From assembly GCA_961205875.1 (NCBI GenBank), contig OY540813.1, forward strand, positions 23,345,001 through 23,409,000: a stretch of 64,000 nt of DNA. The letters run 5' to 3'. The notes below the pieces were generated by a model, which saw only the letters and a program-made list of their open reading frames with translations, did not search any database and was not told the DNA's origin. Below, one piece after another: positions 36,601 to 47,570 of the stretch (position 1 is the stretch's first letter; every line of letters begins with the position of its first letter). Origin of the DNA: Sialis fuliginosa. Its lineage: Eukaryota > Arthropoda > Insecta > Megaloptera > Sialidae. Both the position numbers and the translations under genes were made by a program.

Positions 36601-37665
36601 AATTAGACTAAATACAGCTATAAAAACTTTTTTCGTTTTTATACAGTTTGATAAAAAAATATCAATTTTATTTATTTTTTTAAATTCTTTAACGAATCTA
36701 CTGCAAATTAATTATCATATAGTTAAAACTAATTTTAGGATTTATGAATTTCGAACGGTGAAAGTCCCATTAAAATCGGTTCAGTAGTTTTTTTGTCAAG
36801 TCGAAATAAAAAAAAACTGACGGGCAGATAAAAATTATAAATGAAGTTGTATTACCTGTAAAACGATGGATCCTTAAAAAATGTTTGTAATTTGTACAGA
36901 CAGACCCTGATTTTTACAAATAAAAGAAATTTCAATGATATATATATAGTTTTACAACAAACTTTATTAATATCATTTTTACATTTGGTAAGTTACTTAA
37001 TAAAACGATAGATCAAACATATTATTTAGGTACAAGAAATTGCGTGTATCTGAAATAAGATTAATTTCCCAATGACCAAAACTAAAATTCTACACAGAGT
37101 TTAGAGAATAAAAGTGGTGAAGGATTAATGTTATATGCAACGACATTTTATTGAATCCAACTTTTTAACATTTAGGAAGCATACTATTTGTATACATCAG
37201 CATGTTTTAGTTTTAATATCTTCTTGTTTGTTGGTTAATATACAAAACATCTGTTCCCATACTATCCTATTCATAAAAATAGTTCAGTTCTAAACGACAA
37301 TGTTTATAATATGTATATATGTGGGTACTGTAAAAAATACAATACATATAGAGATATTTCGTGTACGCTGGCGTTTAATCTACGCTTTCTCAGATAAAAA
37401 GACGGCATGGAGCAAAACAAGGGATTAGTTGTCGTCCTGAGGATGAGTATAAATTGTTCTCGGGATTACGACAGCCACGTGCTTTATTCACGGTGCAGTA
37501 AAACAGGCACACACAAATATACTTTAATGAATACAAATTTCAATTTACTTAGAATCTAATTTGGTCGACATATATACATATTTAATCTGTGATGTAAATG
37601 TTGACTGGTTTCTGTGAAAAAGTATTGTCTTTTGGATTATATGTTTTTGCTTAAAATATTTTTCG
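36601..37665. other. Intronic AT-rich stretch, nothing recognised
   Basis: A short piece near 36770-36835 (AAAATCGGTTCAGTAG and a GACGGGCAGAT end) resembles transposon-derived intronic filler. There is nothing else. Confidence 0.35.
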
Positions 37666-37673
37666 CAAGCTAC

Positions 37674-37905
37674 CAGGGGTTATTTTAGAATGTAGTTGTA
37701 GCTTGTTTCTGCAGTTCCAAAAATGAAAATTACAGTTGTAAAATCTAATTTATGTTGTTAAAGAATTGCAAGTAGAAAGAAAAATATAATAAAGTGTAAG
37801 TGTAGATAAAAAAAGGTCACTATCAATTGTAAGAGAGAAATATACCAAGTGTAGAGCAAAAAAAGAAGGATTTGCAGTTTACAAATTTTCTTAAAATAAC
37901 CCCTG
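37674..37905. mobile_element. hAT-like MITE, CAGGGGTTATTTTA ends, copy 2
   Basis: A 232-bp element with ends CAGGGGTTATTTTAGAA and TTAAAATAACCCCTG. It is flanked by 8-bp repeats CAAGCTAC (37666-37673) and CAAACTAC (37906-37913), one mismatch. The interior matches copy 1 (9652-9895) in the opposite orientation, for example TTGCAAGTAGAAAGAAAAAT. Confidence 0.88.
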
Positions 37906-37959
37906 CAAACTACACCTTAAGTTTGGCACGCTAGTTCTGAATTACCCTGCGCCTGTATT

Positions 37960-38140
37960 ACACAAAACAAGATCGAGACTGTGATGATAATGTCTTAAAT
38001 TTGGACGAAACATTTGATTTTTTTTTGAGACGAGACAAAGAATAGATAACATAAAATTTTCACGGGACAAGATTGTCAGTTGTAAAATTCTAAAAACCAA
38101 GACAAGACTTACCTGATTCTTGAGTCTCGTATACAGCACT
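37960..38140. repeat. GTCTCG-motif repeat, copy 2
   Basis: Contains ACAAGATCGAGACTGTG, GAGACGAGACAAAGAATAG, TTTCACGGGACAAGATTG and TTCTTGAGTCTCG. It is close in order and spacing to the right half of 23405-23765. Confidence 0.5.
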
Positions 38141-38529
38141 AATTGCTACTAAAAAAATAATGACGTTTAATTATGTAGTCATGAATAAAAAAAATGCTCT
38201 TGAATTTCCCATTTGAGCGTTTATTAATTAATATATATAATTGATAGTTACACAAATTAATCACCTGGATCTTAATAACTGTGAAGATTTAGCGATGAAT
38301 AGATTTTTTAAACTTTACATTATTTTTGGAATCACAAATTAAACAAAAAAGTATTATATTTGTGTTCTTTCGCATTCAAATAAAAACTTTCTAGCGTATA
38401 GTAATCCTAAAATATTTCATCTGACTTGAAGACATTTATGGTCTGAAAATTTCTTGTTCTTAAGTCTAAAATACCGACATACCATTTTTTAACTAAAATG
38501 GCCTTAGATTTAGATATATCTGTGTAATA

Positions 38530-38635
38530 TATTACTATGGATCTTGGCTTTTGGGTGTAAGCCGCGTCGATTTGGTGTGTTATCAGCCAACGTATCGTCA
38601 CACATTGCAGTGCACTTTTAGCCTCAAGACTTGTA
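38530..38635 (-). repeat. Dispersed repeat related to 11721-11850, copy 2
   Basis: Shares TATGGATCTTGG, GGGTGTAAGCCGCGTCGATT and CGTCACACATTGCAGTG with copy 1. The edge block GCCTCAAGACTT is on the opposite side compared with copy 1. The CTGAAGA part of the hammerhead-like motif is not preserved here. Confidence 0.55.
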
Positions 38636-41406
38636 ATATATTTTAAAATAATCTAGACAATAATGTATAATTAAAAACTGTTTATTGTATACACATTATT
38701 TTATTATACTAAATTTTATTTGATTCAGTAAATAAAACTTAATTTATTGAAAAACGGTGACTAGTTTTATTTATTGATGGATAATTAATATTTAATTCAG
38801 TTTTTAACGAATCAGTGAAATGATCTATCTCTCACTAGGGGAATGTACTTTTAAATTTAAAATAAAGAATCTAATGTTTATAATACATATAATAAAGAAA
38901 AAGTTTTTTAAACAGATTTAAACATTAAAACGTATAATTCCGTTAAAATTTGAATGTTAATTTTTTCATGATTACTACACTTTATTTTACAGTACATTTC
39001 ATGTATGTACAAAAAGTAAATTCGCAGAAGTACTTGATTATTACTAAAAGAGATCTTGCACTCTTAAACGATAACGTTTTCTCCCAAACCCAGTTGAAGC
39101 AGCGCTCTTTACACTTTAAATATGATAGCATTAAAATTGTAATTTCTTTATTTACTTTTTTAACGCTATGCTTTTTGTGCGGATAGAAATATACATAATC
39201 AACTTTACGGCCAATTTATTTTCTGGTTTTAATGTAAGCAATTTGCGACCTCATGTTGATGTGAATAATGGCTAAAAGGGTTTCAGTAGTAAAGATGTTT
39301 TCCGTACTTTTTATGGATATTTATTTTTTACTATGATGAACTTGTACAAATATACAAATAACATAAACAATAATTAACATACTTCAAAAATGATTAAAAA
39401 AGTTATATAAATTATAATGGTTAAAAATAACATTGTGAGGGGGTCTAGTAACTACTTCATGAAAAAATGTGTTATTTATTATAATATGTATGTACTAGTT
39501 AAATTTCAGAGATCAAATTGCGTGGAGTTAAAAAAATATAAAAAATGAAAGAGACATCGTATAGTTTTAAGTAAACCGAAGAAAATTTATTGGAAAGTCA
39601 ACATCGACCTTGGCAAAACGGTTTCCCAATTTTCACCACTTTAACTTCCGGCCGAGCAAAGGCAAATTTCATCAAACCTCAATTTTCCAATAATTAGAAA
39701 AGCATTGGAAATCAGAGTTAACCTTCGAAGACACACGAGACGAATCGAAACTGGATTTAAGTAAGTTTCGTCTCGAATTTATAACTAACAATCTCGTCTC
39801 GGTTGCTGATGTTACATTTAATCGATTATGCAATCAATAATTCTTTCAATTTTAACAAGTGTATTAATTAAACCCTATCTGTTAAAAGTATATTTGTGCA
39901 TATAATAACTAAAAAATTCTGCATAGTAAGTATTATGTTTTTTACAAGTATTGATTAAGACGTATTGATAAGAAAGATCCATGAAAACGAGAATTAACTG
40001 CCGACGCGACGCGATGTTATATTATTCCGAACTCATGCTGAATGAATTTGCTGGAGCTAAATCAGAAAAGCTTTTGTTAAATAAGTATTATAATTAAATA
40101 ATTATTGAATTAGTAGGTATCATGAGCAAAAACTAACATTTTATATTTTATTTCTAATAAAAGAAAAAATACTCTATTTGTTATGTTATTATTGCGAATC
40201 TATAATCATGTTGAAAAATTATCTTCTCAAAATTTAAGTGTGAAGCCTTATTTTTTCGTTCTAGAAAAGTTAACTTTTTATGGAATATATTATTATCTAA
40301 TCCAAAATTATCCTATCAAAGAAGTTACATAATTATACTTTTTGATTGAAAAAATATTTCTCATCTAATATATGTTTCGTCAAAACATTATTCATTAAAA
40401 AATACATTTTATCTTTAAACTTAAAATAAATTAATTCTATATCAATCTTGAGATCTGTTTTATAAACTTTAGTTTCGATATTACAACTATTTTCTCTTTG
40501 AAACATTAAAAAGGCTCACTAATAACCTTTTAAGCAGTTATCTTTGTATCACTTTCTGCCCCAATTGTCGCCTTTATTTATCTCCATTGGAGTTATGACG
40601 CGAGAGAAATGTTGATTTATTTCACACGCCTGAACGATCCCTATGGAAACTGCTTCTTTTATTTGCGCTGTAATTAATCAGCATCAAACTATGTTGTGAG
40701 AGTAAATAAAATATTACTGACGCACTTGTTGAGCTAGATTACAATTGTAGATTGTATTATACGCATCATGATTGTACAACTAATTGTATATTTATGTAAT
40801 TACTGGAGCTCTGGATATTTCAGTTGTTCTCATTGTCAAAATATACAATACCTTGTATGTGTACATATGTATGTGATGTAGCGACAGCATAGAATGAATA
40901 GTACCATCTGTAGGGTGTTTCTGTGGCAGTTATTTTATGTTTTAACTAGAGACAATAAGCCAATGTTCGTGATTTTGCTTTTGAAATTTTTATATACATA
41001 TGTGTGCATTTGTATAGTTTTGTCATTCAATTATTATGTGAATTAATTAGTGGTGTGCATCTACACAGTTCGGATATACGGAGTTTTAATTTATATTTGA
41101 ACGAATTATCCTGTTTTCCAAGAAGCTTGTTTGCTATTCATTAGTAATAAATAAACCCTATCCCTAAATTTTTGAATACGAAGTGTTTTCAAACATCGTG
41201 TTGCTGTTTTGTCTTTTTCGTCTAACGCGGCATATCATATTGCCAGCATTCTGACAGTACCTACTATTTTTATCGAAAAGGACTTTTTTAAAATTAATTT
41301 CATAATAATACATTCAATATAATTAATTAATTTTCATAATAATACCTCGTACATACATATTGTAAGTGTCAGATAACCAAAAAAAATATTTATCTGTTAT
41401 TCTACC
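38636..41406. other. Intronic stretch with two small features
   Basis: AT-rich overall. A GTCTCG-type cluster lies at 39730-39805 (ACGAGACGAATCGAAAC, AGTTTCGTCTCGAATTTATA, AATCTCGTCTCGG). Positions 40545-40700 are unique and less AT-rich (CTGCCCCAATTGTCGCC, GCGCTGTAATTAATCAGC), a candidate non-coding conserved island. Confidence 0.35.
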
Positions 41407-41409
41407 TAA

Positions 41410-41814
41410 AGGTGCTTTTAGACGGTCAGTACAGTTCTCGGTCATTTTCAGTTATCCTGTCCGTTTTTCCTATGTGTGCCCGGGATTTTACACGATCCTT
41501 TCATGTCCTTTCATTCTCTGTTCATTCCGAGTTGCGCTTTCAAAGTGTACTTGTGTTTCACGTTCAAAGTGTACAAACACATTGTAATTGTACATACTGT
41601 ACACTGAAACAGACTTTCAAGAGAACTGACGCGAGTGTTTACACATATAGGAATTCTGAAAACTGAAATGAAACAAATGCCTAGCCATCTTATCAGTTAT
41701 CCGTCTCCGTTTCAGTTCTCCTGTCAGTATTTAGTTTTTACACATAGGAAAATTGAACAGAAGAACTGAAACGGAGACTGAACGGACGACTAAATTGATC
41801 GTCTAAAAGCATCA
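41410..41814. mobile_element. MITE with GGTGCTTTTAGACGGTC ends and stacked inner inverted repeats
   Basis: Left end GGTGCTTTTAGACGGTC matches inversely GATCGTCTAAAAGCATC at the right. Inside, GTCTCCGTTTCAGTTCT (41704-41720) is perfectly inverted as AGAACTGAAACGGAGAC (41762-41778). TCCTATGTGTG and CACATAGGAA form further pairs. About 405 bp, non-coding; the overlapping 70-85-codon frames are incidental. The target duplication is not clear, so the superfamily is left open. Confidence 0.7.
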
Positions 41815-42063
41815 TTATAGAAATCACTTTTAATAGGGAGACCATACAAACCAATTCAGTAATTTTACTTTCCTGCAAAAAAGTAAATATTATGCAGTAA
41901 CCAGGTATTGTCAGAAAATTTACGATATTATTATGCTACCTTTATTTCAATAATAAACCTAATTAATAATTTTAATTTTTAATTTGTTTGTCACGTGATT
42001 ACAAATTCGTCTGTTATTAGTGTGAGATTTGCCGGGGTGTCAAATAAGGTAAAAGAGCTTGAT

Positions 42064-42265
42064 GAGGACTAAAAAAAGTTCTTCAAAAACAACAGGAGGG
42101 CACAATGGTAGTTATTAGGAGGCATCAAAATTTAACTGAAAATAAAAAAAGTCTTCAAATCACCAGAGGGTGTAAAAGTTAGTTTCAGAGGTTGCCAAAA
42201 TTGAAGTGAGAACGAAAAAAAGTCATTCAATTACACCAACGACTGGGAAAAGGTGTATAACTAAC
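42064..42265 (+). repeat. Degenerate tandem repeat, about 71-bp period, three units
   Basis: The phrases AAAAAAAGTTCTTCAA, AAAAAAAGTCTTCAA and AAAAAAAGTCATTCAA recur about 71 bp apart. A GAGG-starting block and an AGGAGGG/AGAGGGTG-type block accompany them. The units are diverged. Directly left of the foldback remnant at 42335-42715. Confidence 0.5.
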
Positions 42266-42334
42266 ATTCCTTAGTCCGCTACTGCATTTGTGCTAATTTC
42301 TTTACGTAAAGTATTACTTACATCAAAGTGATTT

Positions 42335-42715
42335 TCACAAAAGTAAAGCATTATAGCCTAGAAAAATAAAGATGATCTTTATTTAGGTATAAGAAATAAC
42401 GTGTAAAAAGTTCATTGCAAAATCGTGTGCGCAAAAAACGTTATTCAAGGTGAAAGGTCGAAAAAATCTGAACAATTGGTCCTATGGAAATTTTGTAATG
42501 GACTATTTTTTGTAAAATTAGCTAATAAACAAATTATATAATAACTAAAGTTGCCGTAAAACCAATAGTTTACAAGATATTAGGAAAAAAAACCATTTTT
42601 GCGAACTTTGACCTTGAATAACTTTTCTTGAGCACACGATTTCGCAATGGACTTTTCACACATTATTTCTAAGGCTTAAATAAAGATAATCCTGTTGAGG
42701 AAAATTCACTTGAAT
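42335..42715. mobile_element. Old foldback element remnant
   Basis: About 120-bp arms, inverted: AAATCGTGTGCGC with GTTATTCAAGGTG at the left, and CACCTTGAATAAC-like plus GAGCACACGATTTCGC at the right. TAAATAAAGAT and its partner lie outside. The spacer (42460-42595) carries AATAGTTTACAAGATATT. The arms are diverged. The right edge runs into a TTTTCCTGGGTTA motif near 42758. Confidence 0.55.
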
Positions 42716-42944
42716 TTTTTTTCCCACAACGACCGTTTTTTCGTCTTATTTTCCTGGGTTAATAATTCTAATAACACTTTTGAATCTCCTTTATGATTTC
42801 CACATCTTAATTTCAATGTATACCGTAGTTAAATTGCACTTTTTGTTATACATTAACTCAATTCTACGATATAATACATTTCAGCATCTATTCGTGTCTA
42901 AATATCAAGGCAATAATGTGTAAGGGAATAACCATGCAGCAAGA

Positions 42945-43150
42945 AGAGGTAAATTGTGTGGTAAAACAAACGACACGATGCGATTAATTAAAGCCACAGT
43001 TCGACGTCGATCTGACGGATGGGGTTTGTGTCACGGCGCCGTTTTATATTTGCCCCGCTCTGGCTGACGTCTCTTATACGTGTCAGATAAATCACTTGCA
43101 CTTGCCGCTGTCGTTGTTTGCCTTTATTGTGTATTCGTTACGGACAAATA
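42945..43150. promoter_or_regulatory. Candidate conserved non-coding island in intron 1
   Basis: About 200 bp of unique, balanced-composition sequence in a very AT-rich intron. It has no open frame and no repeat copies elsewhere in the window. It includes GCGATTAATTAAAGCCACAG (homeodomain-like TAATTA core), CACGGCGCCG and CTGACGTCTC. The assignment rests on composition alone. Confidence 0.25.
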
Positions 43151-46145
43151 TATGTTAAACATGCTTATTTGTTATATGTGCGCTGTTAGATAAACATGTC
43201 ACGTTATTGATTGTGTAATTGGAATTACATGTCAATAAAGAAGATGGGGGGGGGGTGTTGTATATATAAATATACATTTGTATATATTCAAGATTTATAA
43301 TGTTTGTTTGAGAATATTGATAATTGATTCGTATAGAAACAAAGGGAAATAATTATTAGGGGTGTACCGGAATTCACGATTTTATTCCGGTTCTGGCTCC
43401 GACCGGAACTAGTAAATTTAGGCCGGATTTTCCGAAATTTTTAAATATGTTATTATTACTGCTTTCTACTAAGAAATTCATAAATAATATACGTTATTTT
43501 TGTTTAAAAAATCAAACATAAATATAATTATTATGATATAACAACGTTTTATTAGCAAAAATTTTAATGGGAATTATTTCATAACACAAATGCAGTTTTT
43601 TAACATTTTGTGCAGCAAAATTATAATTGTAATTATAACATTAATTGACCTTAAAAAATAAGTAATTTTTTTATAATAATATATTAACAAGATGTCATTA
43701 TATTACGGACATTAAACAGGGTCATATCAGGTGGTATAAAATTTGAACAGTTGATCGAGATAAATATTTTAAGAAAAAAAAGTTCATATAAACATGTGTC
43801 CGGAAATTCTTCGGGAGAGAGCTACAGATTCTCAAATATTTTTTCTAAAATTAGTTTTACTTAGTGAACCGATATTAATGAAACTTAGTTTGTTGGTCGG
43901 GTCTGATTACTAGATGCTTCTATATAAAAATCATCAAAATTGTGTGTAGGAGAGAGGGATGATATCCCAAATTTTTTTTTTTTTTCAAAATATTCCAAGA
44001 ACGACGCATGTTATGTAAAATTGTATGTTTCGTTTAAATTTAATCCAGTAAATAAAAAAAATAAAAATAAGAAGGATTATAATATAAAAGTTGTTATTTT
44101 AATTTTTATTATCTTTGTCTTTCATTATTTACCTCTCTGTGTTTACTTATACAATACTTTTTGTAAATCGATAAGACCAACAATAAGAACACCTTTTTAA
44201 GAAATATTAATATCTGATTTAATCGTTAACAGAAAACCGGCATAATATTTGTTTAATTTTTTACTTGCCGCTCAATAATTTATATACTTATCGTTCAAGT
44301 GACTCGAGATAATGGAGGTAGAAACTTTTAGGTAAAGTCATACCCCCCTCCCCCTTTATGTAAACCCTGTCTGCTTCTCTGTTATATCTACTTCATTCGC
44401 CGATCGATAGAATGCGATATAGTCACAAATTCAATGTCTTCTATCGGTAATGAACTTTCAATTACTTGGAAATTCCCATTTGCTTGCTTTATGCAATTAA
44501 TTGGTCTACTACATCCAAAGAATTTACGGAATGTAAATATTGACATTTAGTGTGTTTGGGTTATTCTTCATATAGTTTATTGAATCTTAATAGACATTGT
44601 TAAACATGATTGGTTCAAAATTCATAATGGCTTACTATACAATCAAAAGTTAAAAAAAAATATCAATGTCTCGCAGAGAAAGCAACCAATACCCAATACA
44701 CAATACCCAATAATTATTTTTAAACAATTTAATTGAAAAAAATACAATAATGGTTTCTGTCTTGTGAATTATTTTAAAAATCAAATACACTTAACACTTA
44801 AAATTGACGACTGAAAATCGTATTTACACTTTTACGTCCAATTTAAGCTCAATTTATTGATGAAAATAAAATATCTTCTATTTTTTCGTCATTTTTTTTG
44901 GTAATTTCTAGTGATGATAATTTTTACCAATTGATATTTTTACGGAATAAGATTACTTATATGCTAATTTGTGCTGATTTTCGTTGATATCGTTGTACAT
45001 AGCCGTTTTTGTTACAAAAGGGCGATGATTTGAAATTTTTTTTTCATTTTTAAAACCTTAAAAATGGTATATTATCATAATTTAAAAAAATGGCTTCATA
45101 CAGACTAAGTTACTTAGATTTAAAAAAAAATTTAATCGGTTCTTTGAGGAATCGTACTGGATCAATGTCGTTTCGAGAAAAACGCGTTTAAAGTTTTCTG
45201 AGAGCCATAACCGGCTTCGTTACCTGGTCTCACTAAATAGACTGTAACTCATTGTTAGTAAATTTTCGGAATTTTAATTTAATTTAATTTTACATATTTT
45301 TGAATATGTATAGGTTGAAAAAATAAAAAAATCGAATCTATTGAACCGTCACAGTGGCTTCCTTTAAATGTTTACAAAATGACACCGACTTAAATATTGG
45401 TCTAGTCAAATGAAATTATTTTCACTCATACTTCCTCTAAAATAATGAAATGTCAAGTGAAATTAAAGTAATACTTGAGATAAAACCTAATAATTGAATT
45501 CGTTTTTTAAAACTCAAACTATATAAAATATAAATGTATGTAAGTAAATAAATATGGTGAAAGTATAACTATGTATATTGTAATAATTTTTCTCAAGTGT
45601 CTAAATTCTATTAGTTGTAAGGACGCGGGAAAACGCGTGGAGATTATATGTCAATGTTGGAATTCAGCAGGTGATGAATCGCAGCCAGAATAGATGTCAG
45701 CACAATCTGAACCTAAATGTCTATCAATCAAAGTGAACCTTTACCTTAAACATTGTCGTTGATATTTTCATCGTTCATATATCTAACGTTTTAATATTCA
45801 TTTATCTTGTCTTTATAAATATAGTTATAAATAAGCTGGTTTTGAGTAAATTAAAGATAAAAATGGAACGAGTAGCTCTTATTTAATAAAGTTTAAAAAA
45901 TAAAGGTCAAATTATCATTTCAATGTACACTATGGCAATATTGTTTTAAATTTCAACATTATATAATTTATATTTAAAAAGTGTGTCCTCATTAACTCAC
46001 TTACTTACTCACTCATCAAAAATCCATGATATTTGTATTATAATACCTATACAGAAAGAGCCTATAGCCTTATACATATTGTATTAGTATCGATTCGTAA
46101 TTAAAATTTTAATTACAGTATATTCGACTTTATTGAACACGAACA
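43151..46145. other. Intronic AT-rich stretch before exon B
   Basis: No gene recognised. Minor items are a 10-G run with (TA) repeats near 43245, a GTACCGGAATTC/GGCCGGATTTTCC patch at 43360-43440, and less AT-rich unique pieces at 44375-44520 and 45620-45740. Confidence 0.35.
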
Positions 46146-46177
46146 ATGATATTAATTAATATTTTTTATTGTTTCAG

Positions 46178-46362
46178 TGAACTCCGTGAAACCACCCGGC
46201 TCGCTCTTGCCGGTCATAAAATTTTACAAGAAAATGGCGTTGAAAAAGTGGACAAATCATTAGTGTCGAATTTTGAAATAACTAATTTAGTTCCTGAACA
46301 ATCCGCTCACGACGGCGGTGGCGCTGCAGACGGCGCTCCTGAGACATTTGTCGGTGACAGAC
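46178..46362 (+). CDS. Nmdar2: NMDA-type glutamate receptor, amino-terminal-domain exon B
   Basis: A 185-bp exon between a strong acceptor (tattgtttcag) and a consensus donor (gac|gtaagt). Its first T completes the Arg codon begun in exon A, so the joined protein reads IFAR then ELRETTRLALAGHKILQENG. It continues through NFEITNLVPEQSAH into a Gly/Ala/Asp-rich stretch and FVGDR, and the last base begins the codon completed by exon C. This is the C-terminal lobe of the amino-terminal domain; NFEITNLVP resembles the strand before the linker in insect GluN2-type subunits. It is GC-richer than the flanking intron. Confidence 0.82.
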
Positions 46363-46689
46363 GTAAGTGGTTAATGCGATAGATTAATGGTTCGCGTGAT
46401 AATTGTTGTTTAATTAATTGTGTAATTTGAGGTAAAGTATTTTATACATTAGTCTGCGTCGATCCACATCGCGCATACACTCTTCACTGTTACAAATTGG
46501 AGATAACATAAGGATTATTTGGTTTAAGGGGATGTAAGTCAAAATGTGGAAGATACATTGCCAAAAGTAAATGTTTATCTGGAGCTTACATTAGATTAGA
46601 TATGTTCTGCTTTTGTTCGATTAAAAATGATACAGAATAGGGTCATGCGCGTGCGGTTGGGGAAATGGAGTAAGAAACAGAGCTGTGCA

Positions 46690-46965
46690 TATATTATGTA
46701 CTTAAGTAGTTCTTGGTATAAATTTATTTGTACTTAATTACTTTTCAAATGAATGTAATTTTAATCGTTCTCAAGTACTTTACTAAACACAAGTACTTAC
46801 AGTTGTACTGAAATACTTTTGTAATGTTTTTTGTACATATATTTTTTTGTAAAAGTAATTGAGTGTTTTTATACAAAGTACTTATATTTGTACTTAAAAA
46901 TTTTTTGTAAAGTAATTGTACTTGTACTCAAGTACATTTTTTGTACTTGTCAAAATCTATAATGA
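46690..46965. repeat. GTACTT/AAGTAC-rich repeat block
   Basis: More than fifteen occurrences of GTACTT, AAGTAC or close variants in about 275 bp, including TTGTACTTGTACTCAAGTAC. It starts about 330 bp after exon B. This resembles small transposons whose interior is built from one short palindromic word. No terminal repeats or target duplication could be fixed. Confidence 0.6.
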
Positions 46966-47029
46966 AAAGTTTCCAACCTTTTAAATTATGAAAAAATTGC
47001 GTTTTTCATTTTTGCAAATACTATTTGGA

Positions 47030-47570
47030 GGCTGTCCACAAACTGCGTCACGTTATTTTTTTTTTAATCACCTCTCCTCCTCATCATTTTGTGAGTCCTA
47101 CCCATATAATGTTACATCACTATATGCTTTAATTTTTAAAAGATATTCATTAAACTAGGATAAAAAAAATATACAAAATGAAAGAAAATGAATGAAAACG
47201 TATAAAAATTGAAACCCCCTTACTAGATTCTTCAGAAAATATTGATATGTAAGAAATTGCTGCATAAACGAAAGCAAAAGACGTTCAAAAAGATAAAATA
47301 AACGAATAACGACGATACAAAATACAATGTACAATCAATCTAAACAATAAACATATACAATGTCCCTTAGAGCATCGTCCAGATAACGGGCTTGCAAATG
47401 CATCTTTGCTGTGAGAGCTATAAACATAACGTGTTTTTGCATTACGCCGTTAAGACGATGCACAAACGCCGGCGGGCAATTTGGTTTGGCGCCATAAAGA
47501 GAACAGTTTTATTACACACAGCATCCGTGTAGCGGTCACAGCGGTATTGTCTGTCCGAACCAACGATCAT
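47030..47570. other. Transposon-end motif and GC-richer unique island in intron 2
   Basis: At 47033-47053, GGCTGTCCACAAACTGCGTC resembles a widespread arthropod transposon terminus; a related one in reverse lies near 53945-53965. Positions 47360-47570 are unique and less AT-rich (GATGCACAAACGCCGGCGG, CAGCATCCGTGTAGCGGTC), a candidate regulatory island on composition only. Confidence 0.3.

Larger units (their letters stand above)
804..46177 (+). other. Giant first intron (45.4 kb)
   Basis: Starts with gtatgt and ends with a pyrimidine-rich tract and cag (attgtttcag). It joins CG| of exon A to T| of exon B to make an Arg codon. It is strongly AT-rich and filled with miniature inverted-repeat elements and degenerate repeats, listed separately. 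Open frames of 60-90 codons occur throughout but have no coding character. Confidence 0.85.

Noticed and set aside
41366..41666. Two overlapping + strand frames of 73 and 84 codons
   Set aside because: They fall inside an inverted-repeat MITE and reflect its composition rather than a protein.
43940..44200. 86-codon + strand frame
   Set aside because: It is Lys/Asn/Phe/Tyr-rich, as expected from AT-rich DNA, starts with a non-ATG-like context and shows no domain.
46690..46965. GTACTT block as a CRISPR-like or satellite array
   Set aside because: The words are irregularly spaced and there are no conserved spacers or a fixed period.
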